The notes beneath the pieces were generated by a model. That model saw only the letters and a list, made by a program, of their open reading frames with translations, was not told the DNA's origin and did no database searches. A program made the translations under genes and the position numbers. From Amoeboaphelidium protococcarum (lineage: Eukaryota > Aphelidiomycota > Aphelidea): 64,000 nucleotides of DNA. The DNA lies in contig JALECJ010000258.1 in assembly GCA_023515745.1 (NCBI GenBank), positions 314,501 to 378,500 of the forward strand. Reading direction: 5' to 3'. Shown one piece after another: positions 21,760-33,836 of the stretch (its first letter is position 1; the number at the start of each line of letters is the position of its first letter).

Positions 21760-24111
21760 TCAATTCCCAATATAAAGCTGAGATGAATCGACGGTGGATG
21801 GATCAATTTAGTCAGAGGTGAAGCGAGCGAGGTAAAACTTGCACATATTGCGCATAATGGTGTCCTTCATCTTCATCTCCTCCGTCATGGATTCCCCTTC
21901 AACATCACGCGTCCAGTAATCTTTCATATCTGGGCGGGTGTGCGTGTATATCCCCGTGACAGTCTTCATGTTACTTTGTCGCCACTTCTTACCAAGTACG
22001 CCAACCATATTCTTCGATAACTTATAACACATTCGGTCCAAATCATACTACTCAATCTTGCCAATCTTTTTCAGAATCAATGGAGTTTTATACTAAATGA
22101 GCATACCAGTTCTCACCTGCTTATTCTTTACCAACTTTTACATTATTCTCAAAATGTTGATCACAGTGTAAAAGTTTCTACTGCAAAACTGTATTTACTG
22201 CGCCGACTGGGCAGACTATTTATCAATCGCCGACTTGCCAAACACATCAAAACTGTCTCTCGCCTCATCACCATCACCGGCATTATCCGTATCAGTCTGT
22301 GCGAGACTCAGCGTGTCTCCACTACCACCATTACCACCATCGATATTGTCAACGTTAAAATCCTTCCGAATGTACAGTAGGAACTTTTGGAAATCAAACT
22401 CTTCCTCCTTGAGCAGATACGTGGTCATATTCTGATTCAAAACTGATAGCATGAGAATCATAGCATTAGAATCCACCAAGACACAGCTCAAATGTTCAAA
22501 GAGACAATTATGAACAGTTTTAGAGTGCTTGAGAATCAGCAAGATTATAAATGTGACAACTTTGGCGCCAATCTCCTTCTATCTCTAAAATTCAACTGCA
22601 TTACGAGCCTGTGCAGATTGACTCTTCTACTAACCGTCAGCTATATCAACTTTAAACAATTGCACCACCTTCTAAAGAGCAGCTCCAAGATTTTTCTAAT
22701 TGGGTAAACCATTCAAAGAGAGCAGAATCTTGAGGCACGACACTAGACACTCTTCCACCAATGATAAATTCTGATGAAAGAACTGATTAACTTTAGACAA
22801 CTGAGGTGACTGGGATGAAAACAAATTTCTCTTACCATCACTTTGATCACCATATTAATGCAGACTCATTAGGTACGGTACACTGGATAACTAGTCCGCA
22901 AACATACTGCGATCACTAAAACTGATACCCATTGATTTTGCCAACTTACATTCTTAGCTCTACTGATATTGTGATAATGGGATGTATAAATTCTTCTTCT
23001 ACACTTATAGAGCCTCTTCAATAGACTTGGGTACTTTCGTGAATAGAACAGGCGCAGGATCTAATGGAGTAGCAACATTTTCATTGCCATTACCTGCTGC
23101 TGATAGTGACTGACTTCCATACTATGAAGATTGTGGAGACAATGGAGTCTATTACTACTACTAATGAGGAGTGGTTGTAGATTACAATTACATTCCTCTT
23201 CCAGTGAACTCTTTAAATGGATCATGATTAAGTACGGTGGTAAGTTTGTCATCTCTATTTTGCATAATTTGAAATCCATCCAGGGCGGCGTATCTTTCAA
23301 TCATCTCATTCACAGCCTTCTAATAATCATACGGGTATAGCTTAGTACGGCGCTCATTATCAAAATCAAACTCCTATAAGCCGTTCTCTTAACGAACAAT
23401 ATTCTTAATCTTGTTGATATCTTTTAACTAGCCAAGTGATAAGCGCAATAGTCTGTGTACAATGAGGAGCACTTTCTTGAGTGGAAACTAATCATAACTC
23501 TCCTTCAATGCACGTCCAAGTTACACCATATAAAACTTTAAATGCACCTCAAAGAAATTATCTTTATCAGATTCCTACTTTTATTAATGTTATTATTGGA
23601 AGCATGTGAGCAGATAGTATATAGATATCATCACGTCAATTTAAGTCTATTTAGGAGATTGAGTAGAGTTGTTGGCAAAGAGTTACTTTACAATAGTCTA
23701 AACTCTGTCAACAGAGACATAGGAACAAGCCTTCTACAAAGTTGATTTACTTACTATTCCATCGGAACAATTACCCAGTATTATCCACCATAATAGTATT
23801 TAACAGAAATCAAATTTCTCTACACAGCCATCTAACAAGTATTCCATGCACGACTAGATACGGCTCTCATCTTGAGAACTAAACTCCCGGGAACACACTA
23901 CATTCTACTCTGACAGTCGTTCACCTTCCCTGATATTAATCAAATCTGCCATAGTAAAGAATTCATTCAATAAAGTGTCTATGCTATCACTATCATTGTC
24001 AGGAGCATACTTAAATTAAATCTGAGAAGCCTTCTTCCTCGGAATATTCTTCACCATCTACTTGAGCTGGGCCAGCGTAATAGAATCAGCTGGATCACTT
24101 GAAGTCTGCAT
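21760..24111 (-). CDS. STRIP1: STRIPAK subunit STRIP1/Far11 homologue
   Basis: Scaffold of the STRIPAK PP2A-kinase complex (Far11 in yeast, STRIP1/2 in animals), which controls Hippo-type signalling, cell morphology and TORC2. Single exon of 783 aa, close to the 837 aa of human STRIP1. Features: N1221 domain in the first 350 residues; central PKSIEEALQVQKKNLYIPLSQYQ matching the family's EALKVLKxHxYxSLSE segment; DUF3402 region with VTFIILLILKHSKTVHNCLFEHLS; and the C-terminal LGKKWRQSNMKTVTGIY, which is the strongest signature (RQWRKSNMKTMSAIY in animals). A Gln-rich patch near 23140-23170 is coded by runs of TAG. It shares a strand with the cyclase and HIBCH. Confidence 0.9.
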
Positions 24112-24474
24112 TACTGACTATTAAATCTCTTTACTAGAAGGGATTTATAACTGATAATGATAATGAGAATATGCAAATCTTTAAATATGAAAATCTGAAG
24201 ACTATAACAGATTGTAACAGAGTCGTCTACCTAACAAAGTGATAAGGATAATCGCAAAGAGAGAAGAGAAGAGCAGAACGGCCGAAGACGAAATCAAAGC
24301 CAAAACGCTCGTTGTAATCTCACTACTATTTGTGTTTAGTGAACTTGGACAGAATTAAAATGAAATAAGGGAAGGCAATTAGATACATCAATAGTATTAA
24401 ATCAACCAGCTTAATAAACGTAGGAACCTTAAAAGAAAGCGAATCAAATTCTTATTAACATCAATCAACAACGG

Positions 24475-27400
24475 TCACTTGCTTTCGATATGCACAATGG
24501 GATTCCAGGAGGATGGCCGCCGTGAGATAAAGTTGCGACAAGTCTCAATTTTTTACAGGACGACTTGATCTTTTGGAATATAATTGCTAAACATCTCAAA
24601 TCCATACAATGCCTCTTTAAACTGCCCATTAGTGAAGGCATCAAATGCTAGCTCATACGCATTGTAAGCCTGCAGCGTAGAGTCTTTCATCAACTTGCGG
24701 AATCCAACGAGTTCATACACCTTGACTGGAGTGGATTTACCTCTAACCATCACGATATCAAGTGGACGCGTCACAAAGTAATTCTGATGCAACTTGTTCT
24801 TGGTATACTCAGTGATCATAATCGTAGTGCCATATCGTTTGTTGAGAGATTCGCAGCGAGATGCCAAGTTGACATTATCGCCGAGGCAGGTGTAATTAAG
24901 TCGCGTTGATGAGCCAACGTTTCCGACCAGAGCTTTACCAGTATTAATTCCAATTCGCATGTTCAAGTCTGGTAGACCTCTGGCTGCCCATTCTTATTAC
25001 AACTCTATGAGTCTCTGGCGACTTTTCAATGCAGCACTACAGCAGATTGAGGCGTGATCCTTCACAGAAAGGGGTGCATTCCAGAATGCTACAATCGCAT
25101 CTCCAACATACTTATCCACCAGTCCCTGATTCTGGATATAGATATCGGACATGGCAGATAGATATTCTTTCATCATTTACACGAGAACTTTAGGCTCTAA
25201 TTTCTCGGCAATAGATGTAAAGTTGACAATGTCAGAGAATAGGACTGTGATTTCCATTTCATCCACACCCAGCACCGCTTCTCTCTTCATCTTCACTAGC
25301 AAGGTGACAACATCCAGAGGGACGTATTTACTAAACGACTTTAAACCAGTTTTCATTGCACTCATGGCCGATCTAAGGTACTGGACTTCTTTCAGATAGA
25401 TATCAAAATTAAGTAGCGGACTCTTTCTCATCATGGATATCCTTCTGCTGATTGGAAGAAGGCCCTTTTGACTGCTATATTACTACTACTTTTATGATGA
25501 CTGTTAATTTGTACCACCATGAGTTGAAGCATCTCCAGTGTTGTCAAAGTCCTCAAAGTTGAGATCGGCAACTGAGAGCATTTCAAGAGCGATTCGCTTC
25601 AACGGCTTACCAATTGCTCGAGTGACAAGAACTGACACTATCAGAGATAAGAAGAATACCAACACTGACACCATCGGTATAAGAACGTAGTGGGCTGTCT
25701 GGATATCGCCATTGTATGCAGAGTATGGGATATAAGCAACCATCACCCAGTCAATATCTCCCTAACCGCGATAATAATGCTGCACAATGACATGTGAGTT
25801 GGCTTCATCGAACACTATGGGACCACCACTATCAGGCCATACAATTTGCCGCAAGGATCCATTAGACATCTGCTTGAGCTTTCTAATTGTTGATCTTACC
25901 TACTCGGAAGAGCTCAACTCTGCGTAGATGCGGTCACCAGTGGGTCCCATATTGGGAATATCTATCGATGAAGTGGCCACGAGATATCCTGTGCGTCTCT
26001 CTATAGCAAAAAATAGTGGTATCTAAGATGTATCGCCAGTGAGTGATACAGCCGCATCCTGAAAGTACTTGGCCAACGTAGCAAGCGATATATCCACAGC
26101 ACTAACAAACTGTAAACGCGATTAAAAGTATACTGGTCTGACCGCGGTGATGCCAAACGTGATACCTTGTGCATATGTGTACACAGAACTATAACCTGGA
26201 CGTGCAGCAGCTATCGCCTACCGGAAGAAAGGCCTACTCATTGCGGAATAATTAGCCACTTGCAGTGGAGGATTAGACGGCGAAAAGGCATCCAGCACGC
26301 AAGAGGTGTCATTCTAAATACAATTGCTCTGAATGCGTACCACCCACCTGTTTGGACGTGTGGTTCTGTTCAAATACTTGACCAAGATATGCTTGGAGTC
26401 AATTTCACCGGTAGAATAGTCCTAATCCAGTGCGACGCCGGCAAACATATTATCAGGCCCGATGACGTAAATCTGATCGTAATCTTAAGTGCCAAATGTC
26501 ATCAGAGCATACAAATGCCTCAATCCTCTCATAGTATTATGTATCGGATACTCTGGTGAGCTGTAGATGGACTCTGTGAAAATATTGATTCTCTCTGCAC
26601 CACTAAACGCCCCGTCCAGTTTCAACATGACGTTGTTTATGGTAGTATTTGACATTGAGGATATGGCGAGTGCAGTAGATGCAGATCCGGAGTAGAAGCT
26701 GACCAGAGTGACAGTCAATATAGCTATCAGCAAAATGATGACATTAAATACGCTAATGACATTTCTCAATGACATCCATCTTCTAGGAACACGTAGAGAA
26801 TCCAGTGAGTACCTAGTCTTCTGCTTATAAACATCACAACTTTCACTCTTGGTGATGAAAGTTGCCAGACTGGAGTGTCGGAGGCGATCAGAGTTATTCA
26901 ACGTGTTTGCATTGATCCAAGTATCAACTGCACTTGGCTACCTGCTCTTTTGATGGCCATATGAACTTGACCGTGCTCTCATTGCATAATCACCAGACGC
27001 ATCTTGAGAGTTACGTTTATAATCATCAGGCGATACAATGGTGATGGATCGCATATGAGGCTTCCCAGATGAGAAAGCATTTGATGTGAATTCTTGATCA
27101 TTCAAACCGGCAACCATGAGTCCATCATCACCAAAACTAACCTCATGAGTTATAATTGGTATGCTGCACGGTATATCATTCGACCCCTCTTGCTTGAAGA
27201 TGCTAGTATTCATGAATATCTATCTTGATTCAGAGGCACCTGTGGAGCTTCGCTTACGTCTAACATCAATATCGGAGCACTGACTTGATTCTTTACTCAA
27301 TCTATCAATAGTTGAAGTTTTACTGCGTCGACGCGCGGTCCCGTACTTCTAGTCTTCATCACCAGAATTTTAGTAATCATTAGATGGCCGCTTACCATTA

Positions 27401-27786
27401 GTTTGCCATAGTGACAACAGACGATCAGCAAACGAAGACTGTCTCCTTGGTGCATAGGCTTCCGACGCATTTGATGCCTGCTTATAAAGAAGTGATGAAG
27501 TAACTTGAGCATTATCAGAATTGCCAATAGACTCGCTGGATGCAGTTACTATAGATTGCGCGACTTGAATTCCACTACTGTCATTCCCTTGATCAACACC
27601 AGGTATGGTTCCATAAATGATAGATGACGTTTTCTTCACCACAAATCTATCGCTTGATTGAGGTTTTAAGCACTTGCCGATTTTGGTGGCATCAAGTTTC
27701 AACTCACCAAGAATTGAATGCTCAGATTTCTGCTTTATCACTTATCCATTCCCACTCTCAGTGCCCTCAGTTCCCAATGAAGACAT
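24475..27786 (-). CDS. Receptor-type class III nucleotidyl cyclase (dCache-HAMP-CYC)
   Basis: Membrane cyclase making cAMP (or cGMP). Single exon, 1103 aa. N-terminal 330 residues are Ser-rich and disordered. First transmembrane helix at about 346-368 (NVIILLIAILTVTLVSF), an extracellular Cache-like sensor domain (about 375-690, with FDEANSHVIVQHYY and DWVMVAYIPYSA near its end), second helix at about 700-722, then HAMP (KPLKRIALEMLSVAD). The catalytic domain spans about 838-1040: metal Asp in VLFSDIVNFT, second Asp in VDKYVGDAIVAFW, and CLGDNVNLASRCESLN with the transition-state Asn and Arg. The Lys in DKYVGD and the Thr in NYTCLGD favour ATP over GTP. The ligand of the sensor is unknown. 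Confidence 0.92.
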
Positions 27787-28204
27787 TTTATTAAATTATA
27801 GCTTTACAATATTAATTTAATAATTATTGAATCTCAGAACTACGTACTTCTTGATCAAAGGTCATGTTTGTTTCATGCTGTTACTATTGTTAGGCTCGTA
27901 CACTCTCTATCGATGCACATCTAGTGATTGCTAGCGCGTTACTACGCAACAACCATTGTTACGAATATCGTCTTGATAATCTTTAGTAAAGCACTTCTAC
28001 CAAAGGTGTCAAAAGTGTAATATGTGAATAAAGTTTATTATTATTGTACTAAAAACAATGAAAATCAACTAATACTATACAATTCAATTTGTTATGCTGT
28101 TCAGAGTTGATGTAAACATTTAGACCAAACGTTTTCCATAGTGATTATAAACGCGTCATACAGTCAAGTAATTTTATGGATGAATTTGGTATTTTACGTA
28201 AAAC
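27787..28204. other. Intergenic, no gene seen
   Basis: AT-rich 418-bp spacer between the cyclase start and the CHID1 stop. One ACGCGTCAT at about 28152. No open frame with recognisable content on either strand. Confidence 0.4.
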
Positions 28205-29569
28205 TCAAAAGATGTCATAGAAATAGTCCAATCCTTATCCTACACCAAAATAGAGTTGTAACAGAACTGTGATGCTTCATAAATTCAACCACCACACTTA
28301 CCAATCTCCCACAGAGAAACACCCGTTTTGGAACGCGACACGAATTATAAGCGCTTCCTGATAGACTACATAATGAACACGAGTGAGTACACAACTATAG
28401 AATAACAATAAAAATATACCTTTTTAGTTGGATAATATATCACAGTGCCTTGAATAGAATCTTCAAATCTACATTCTTCATTCTTCTCATCCCAGTGAGC
28501 TGCGTATTATGAAGACGTTTTCAACTCATCAATGAATTGCGTTCCAATGATTGCTCTTTACTTTTCAGATGAACTGGGATCAAATATGTACCCGTACATG
28601 TTCATACCCACTAAAATTTTGTCACAGGCATTCTAGGTAGTGGATTCGGAGAGCTCACCGCAAAGCAAATCAACTTCATCAGAGATCCAACTCAGTGGAG
28701 CATTCGGTCCAGGTAATTCATTGCCCGAATAATCATAAGTCATTAGGGAGAAGTAGCTGACATCATTGAATAATTGTGAAAAGTGTACAGAGGAGAATGG
28801 CATAATCTGTTATGATTACTACCCAGGTGAGGACTTGAAACGCGTCGATGGTGGAATTACCAGAATCAATTCGAGTCCATCTTTACGCAGATGCTTTGAA
28901 ATGAGCTAAATGACACCCACAAAGTATTACGGCAAGTCAATTTCCAAGACTATGCCATCAAAGTTGTTCTTTTTGCATAGTTTTAAAATTGACTTCACTA
29001 ATTACTTGACCAACTACGGATTATCGGTTGCCTTTAGCAAATTTATGGCGTCAGTCTAACTCTGCAACTCAAGTCTAAATCTGGGCATAATTTCAACTTT
29101 ATGACTACCGTCAACGCTGGGCTATTGAGAAAATTCATAATTACCATATTTCACTCGCTAAATCCACTTAGCATCAACGTCATGTTCACCATTTATATCA
29201 TATCCACCACCATCCCTACACTAACACAATCCAATCACAACTGAGAACACCCTTTACAAAACTGTTCCTTCATATTTACCGCGGTCTAATCTGGAACCAT
29301 ACCGGACTAATAATGTCAAATTTTGACCTAAACTTTACAGCAACATCATAGCCGTGAGAGTTCCATGGGGTGACGTACGCAAGAACTTTCACTTGTTTAG
29401 TTAACAGTCTATTCTCAGCATTGACACTAATTTGATCATAACTAGAAAGTATATACTCCACAGTTTCCTCCCCTTCAATCGTTTCCAGCACATCATCTAA
29501 AATGTGTTGTTCCTCAGCAGCAATTAAAAGTGAACACAATACAAGAAAAGTCAATACATATTTGATCAT
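28205..29569 (-). CDS. CHID1: Chitinase domain-containing protein 1 (GH18)
   Basis: Secreted or lysosomal GH18-fold lectin-like protein; animal CHID1 binds saccharides and LPS. Four exons (minus): 29569-29280, 29215-28420, 28365-28302, 28239-28205; introns of 64, 54 and 62 nt, all ending in TGTAG; 394 aa (human 393). A signal peptide ([17 protein letters not shown]) leads to [19 protein letters not shown] and [11 protein letters not shown], then [18 protein letters not shown] and PNAPLSWI, ending [17 protein letters not shown], which matches the CHID1 C-terminus almost exactly. The DxxDxDxE catalytic motif of true chitinases is not evident (FDGIVLEID), as in other CHID1 proteins, so hydrolysis is doubtful. 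A likely role is in polysaccharide recognition. Confidence 0.92.
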
Positions 29570-29624
29570 GATAGTTATACTCTATTTAAACTGTTCGATG
29601 TAACATTAATAGCGAGGCGATTGA

Positions 29625-32102
29625 TCAAGTAGAGGAATTAGAGGGGGAAGAGGAGGAGATTGAGAGCAGCTGATCGAATGATATGGGCTCAAAGTCAGCC
29701 TTGGAATCCTTGGACACTTTTTGTATATATATGACATCACCATCAGTAAATATAATTTAACCACCAAAATTAAACAGAACGCGGCCACTAGGATCCAAAT
29801 AGCCTGTAGGATAGAAGAGAATCCCATTCTTATCAGCCAGATACCGCAACGTTTCCTTCATGCTTAGACGTGTAGGATGTGCGTTGATCAGCTTTCTTAT
29901 ATTGCTAGATGATGATGATGATGATGATTTAATACTGCCAGAATGTTATTATTAATATGGCTTGGAGAAGCGGTCATCCATAAAGCCCACAACCGAGCCT
30001 GTACGTAGTTTATAATTCACCATTTCTACGACATCATTAAACATCTACTCAATCTCCGGCATAAGGAGCTTATACTCTGCGAATAAGGCCTGAATGTCGG
30101 ACTTTTATTAAAGTACTTTATCTATAGCTAAACTATCATCATCATCATTATGATCCCCTCCATCTTTGAGCAGTTTATAACAATGATGCATCAACTATGG
30201 ATAAAAATATTACTTCATCAGACTTATAATAGCATATGATCTTAGCAGCGGAGACCATTTAAACAGTATTTAGAACTGTTAGTCAAATGTATCAAAATCT
30301 ATATGTACCAATGATAGCCTTAATTTCGAGATGACAACATTATCAACCAGTCTGTCGATGGTATCACCATATAAAACATCCAACCAAGGCTCAAGAATCT
30401 CAAATCCACAATCCAAAAAGAGGTCATCCTACTGCAGCGATTTCTAAAGTTCACCAACGACAAACTCTGTAATTTCTTCCAGTTGATTCTACCTCAGAAA
30501 AGGTAGCCATTAAAATAGCCAGCCCATAACATCTTGGACCTATAATAATTCGAGCTCTTCCATAATCATCGGCTAAACTATGGTCTCTAATAAATCATCC
30601 ATTATAGCCTAAGGTACCATCTATTACCATCTAATAAATAAATCAGTCAAAAATTATGGCTCTTTAATATCTAGGTGATTAATCGCATAACGGCGAACGA
30701 CCGGAAGCCAGCAGGTAAACATCAAATGCTCATAAGGTGTCATTGATCTCTCTTGAATCTCTTCATGTTCAACCACTTCTTCACTATCGACTCTCAATAA
30801 AGACGTCCACGATGATACAGTATCAATTAGTTCCTTTTCAATCGAATGAGATAAATCTTGCTCTACAAGAGGTGACCACTACTAAAACATTCTCTTGAAA
30901 TCAGGCAAGACTATTCCAACCAGACACTCACTAATCAAATGCTTGTCACCATCATTATTTTAGATTTAATTAAAGATTTCATCATATTATGACACCATTA
31001 ACCTTTACTCTTAATCTTGCGAATTAAAAGCGACTCTAAACTCTTCTAATAACTACTATACTAACGAATAACTATATTACCTCAAATACAAAATAGATAG
31101 CTACTCTTATGCATACTCTATTTGATCCAGTACTCGGCCTTTCTAGTCCTATAATTACTTTAAAACTAGTTCCGCATTATCTAATCTCCTTTCAATCTTT
31201 TCAATTTCAGTCAATCTACCCAGATCATCATGCTGCATACCATCATCATTATCCTCTAATCCGGATACAGAATCACCTCCAAGATTTATATCGCGAAAGC
31301 TGGTATGCTCAACAACATCTTGTCCCGTATAATCATAAATCTTCAACACATCTCCACCACCCTAGTCAGTCTTGAAATGAACTTTACGTTTTTACTACTG
31401 ACTTTAAACACTCTTTCTAACATACGACTTATCATACATGCTTTTATCATCATCGTCTGATACGATCTTTTACTTTTTCTGAGTCTTGGAGGACTATTGC
31501 TTTTACGATTACCTCGGTTATTATTACTAAGAATTTGGTTTAGATTAACCAAATCCAATACCTTTACCGCGTTATCTCAGCTCCACCTCAACTGGATTGA
31601 CTATACCTTTACGATCATCACTAGCACCAATCCCACTGCCCACTTTCCATCCCATCTTCTACAGCAATTTACTTCCAATACCTTTCGTTCGCTTCTCCCA
31701 ACTACCAATATCATTCTATGTATTAAATGCGGCTTCATATTGTATTTTATCATCATCTTTCATAACAAATTACTACTACTATTATGACGACTGATCTAGC
31801 ATTGACTTGGTAGACCTAAACTGCAACGGTAACTGATATTACTGAAACTATTGACCATTATTATCATCATTTATACCAGAATGATCCTCTTCTGATGATG
31901 ACAAACTCTAATCCTCAGTACTTTCTTAATTATCTATAGTATCCATATCATCAGACTTGACAGTATCATCCATTTAAGTGGTGGTGGGAACGAAACTCAC
32001 TGGCTTGAAGGGATCAAATAGCACTTGATTACCATTCTGCGCATCTTCTTCTTCCACATCAGACTCTCCATATATATGCTATTACTTTCTCTTACTTGTC
32101 AT
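29625..32102 (-). CDS. TFIP11: TFIP11/Ntr1 spliceosome-disassembly G-patch protein
   Basis: Activator of the DEAH helicase Prp43/DHX15 in release of the intron lariat spliceosome. Single exon, 825 aa (human 837). An acidic N-terminal third with Gln runs coded by TAR is followed by a G-patch at about 125-175: KRTKGIGSKLLQKMGWKVGSG, then GIVNPVEVELRQRGKGIGFG. The GCFC-type helical domain fills the middle. The C-terminus NKNGILFYPTGYLDPSGRVLFNFG is the family's last conserved block. An Asp-rich stretch of ATC/ATG repeats lies near 29905-29925. Strand-mate of CHID1, 55 bp apart; divergent from AHA1. Confidence 0.9.
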
Positions 32103-32540
32103 ATAAGAATGTATGGAGTCTGCTGAAATAATAAAAATTTTATAATACAAAGAGGGACACTACAATTTAGTTGACGCGTATAAAGAGTGAATGATAGGCG
32201 AAGAAGGAGAAGAGAAGAAAGACGTTGAGAGTTGCATAGAGATAAGAAGCGCCTATAATGGATAAAATGAGCTGTAAACTTTCAATCCCTTAATAGCAAA
32301 AAATTTGCTTTTAGAATCGCTCAAGCAAGAAACCTTATAGATAAAACTTATTCTGCTTCTACATAACAGCGAATGGACACACGTTCTTGAGGCGGATGAA
32401 TTCGATTGAATTCGATCATTTTCTCTTTCGCTGATCGTCTTCGCTGTAAATCGCGATTGATTAGGATTTGACTATACACCTAGTAAATCATCTTACTTTA
32501 CCTTCCGGGTTGGACTCTTCTTCACGATACTGAAAGCATT
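32103..32540. other. Divergent promoter region TFIP11/AHA1
   Basis: 438-bp spacer between divergent start codons. It contains TTGACGCGTATAAAG at about 32170 and a purine-rich run (GAAGAAGGAGAAGAGAAGAAAG) near 32200, but no pure GA tract. No gene is seen. Confidence 0.4.
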
Positions 32541-33671
32541 ATGACTTAGTAGTAGACAACTAGCGACACTTCAATCAACACTGGTAGCAATTGGAAGAAT
32601 ATCAACAATTGGCACTGGGTGAGTAAGGACTGTCTGCCATGGTCTGCGGATTATCTTCGCACCCACTTGACCGGATTGACGTGCACAGACACCAAGTCTA
32701 ATACCAAGCTGTCGGTTGCGTCTGTTGATTCTGTGAAGGGCGACGTGGATTTAAATGTACGCAAAGGGAAGGTGATTTACATCTTTGATTTGCAGGTGAA
32801 ATTAAATGTTCATCTCATGGATGCTGACAGTGCCGGTGATTAGGTGGGCAGTGCCGAGGTGGAGATTAGCGAAGCCTTCCACGACTCTGAAGTGGACGAT
32901 TATCTGCTGGACATCACCGTCAAGGATCTGAAGGATGGTCGCAATGCTGCTGATGTGAAGAAGATTATCAAGTCTTTGTTGATACCGCAAGTTCATGAGA
33001 CGCTGGTTGAGAAATTCCCCAAGGCTTTGGTGGATGAACATGGCGAGACTTTGCTTGTTAAAAGTGCCGCTTCTCCCGCCTCTTCATAATAATAATCTAA
33101 GTCTAAGGCATCGGACAATGGTGATTCCAAGAGCTAATAATAGAAAGTTGCGTAAGAATTCAAGTGCGGCACAGTAGCATCTTCTCAAGCCTCTGCATAA
33201 TCTTAGCAGTCTAATGGTAGTAAATACAAAAAGAGCCAATTTAGCACCAAGACAGAGTTCAAGTGTAGTAAAGCTGATTTGGTGGCCAGTTTGTTCTAAC
33301 CTCAACGCGTCAAAGTTTGGACCGGTGATTCTTCAGCTGTTATTGGATTGTAAAAAGGACTACAGTGGCGTATTTATGGCAATGGAATCAATGGTTAGAT
33401 TCTGGATGTGATTCCTTAGAATCAGGACACTTCAAACTCTGTTGATTATGACAGTGTTGATAAAGTTGTACTCTCCTGGTCGTTGAGTTCATGGGAGTCC
33501 GCTGGCTATGAACCTTCTAAAGTAACGCTCACCTTTGATCAAGGCTCAGATTCCACCACTATCCATGTACAGCACGATAATGTGCCATTCGTGGAAGAGG
33601 AGCAGATCAAGTAGAACTGGAGTGCAATGTACTTTGACAAGATTAAACATGTCTTTGGATACGTGATTTGA
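32541..33671 (+). CDS. AHSA1: AHA1, activator of Hsp90 ATPase
   Basis: Cytosolic Hsp90 co-chaperone that binds the middle domain and stimulates ATP hydrolysis. Single exon, 376 aa. The N-terminal Aha1_N domain begins NWKNINNWHWVSKDCLPWS, matching the family's NVNNWHWxExD start; it continues VRKGKVIYIFDLQVKLNV and EVDDYLLDITVKD. A Gln/Ser/Lys-rich linker (about 185-240) is almost all TAR-coded. The C-terminal AHSA1/START-like domain runs from about 245 and ends DNVPFVEEEQIKQNWSAMYF, which matches the classical GVPxxEExxTxxNWxxxYF. The usual NxNNWHW motif is present, so it should be able to stimulate Hsp90. Confidence 0.93.
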
Positions 33672-33836
33672 TTCAATTGGGGTATCGTGAAAGCAAAATA
33701 AATACACCCATCTTAAAGACTAGTGCAATAAAATGAAATAATACCAAGTCCAAAAAACTTACTTATAGAGAGACAAACGAAATTACATACGGTACTGTTA
33801 TACCTCAAAGAAAGAAGAAGCTATCCGACACCATAA

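Noticed and set aside
29606-29827. 73-codon minus frame with a hydrophobic stretch
   Set aside because: Out of frame with TFIP11, whose C-terminal conserved block occupies the same bases.
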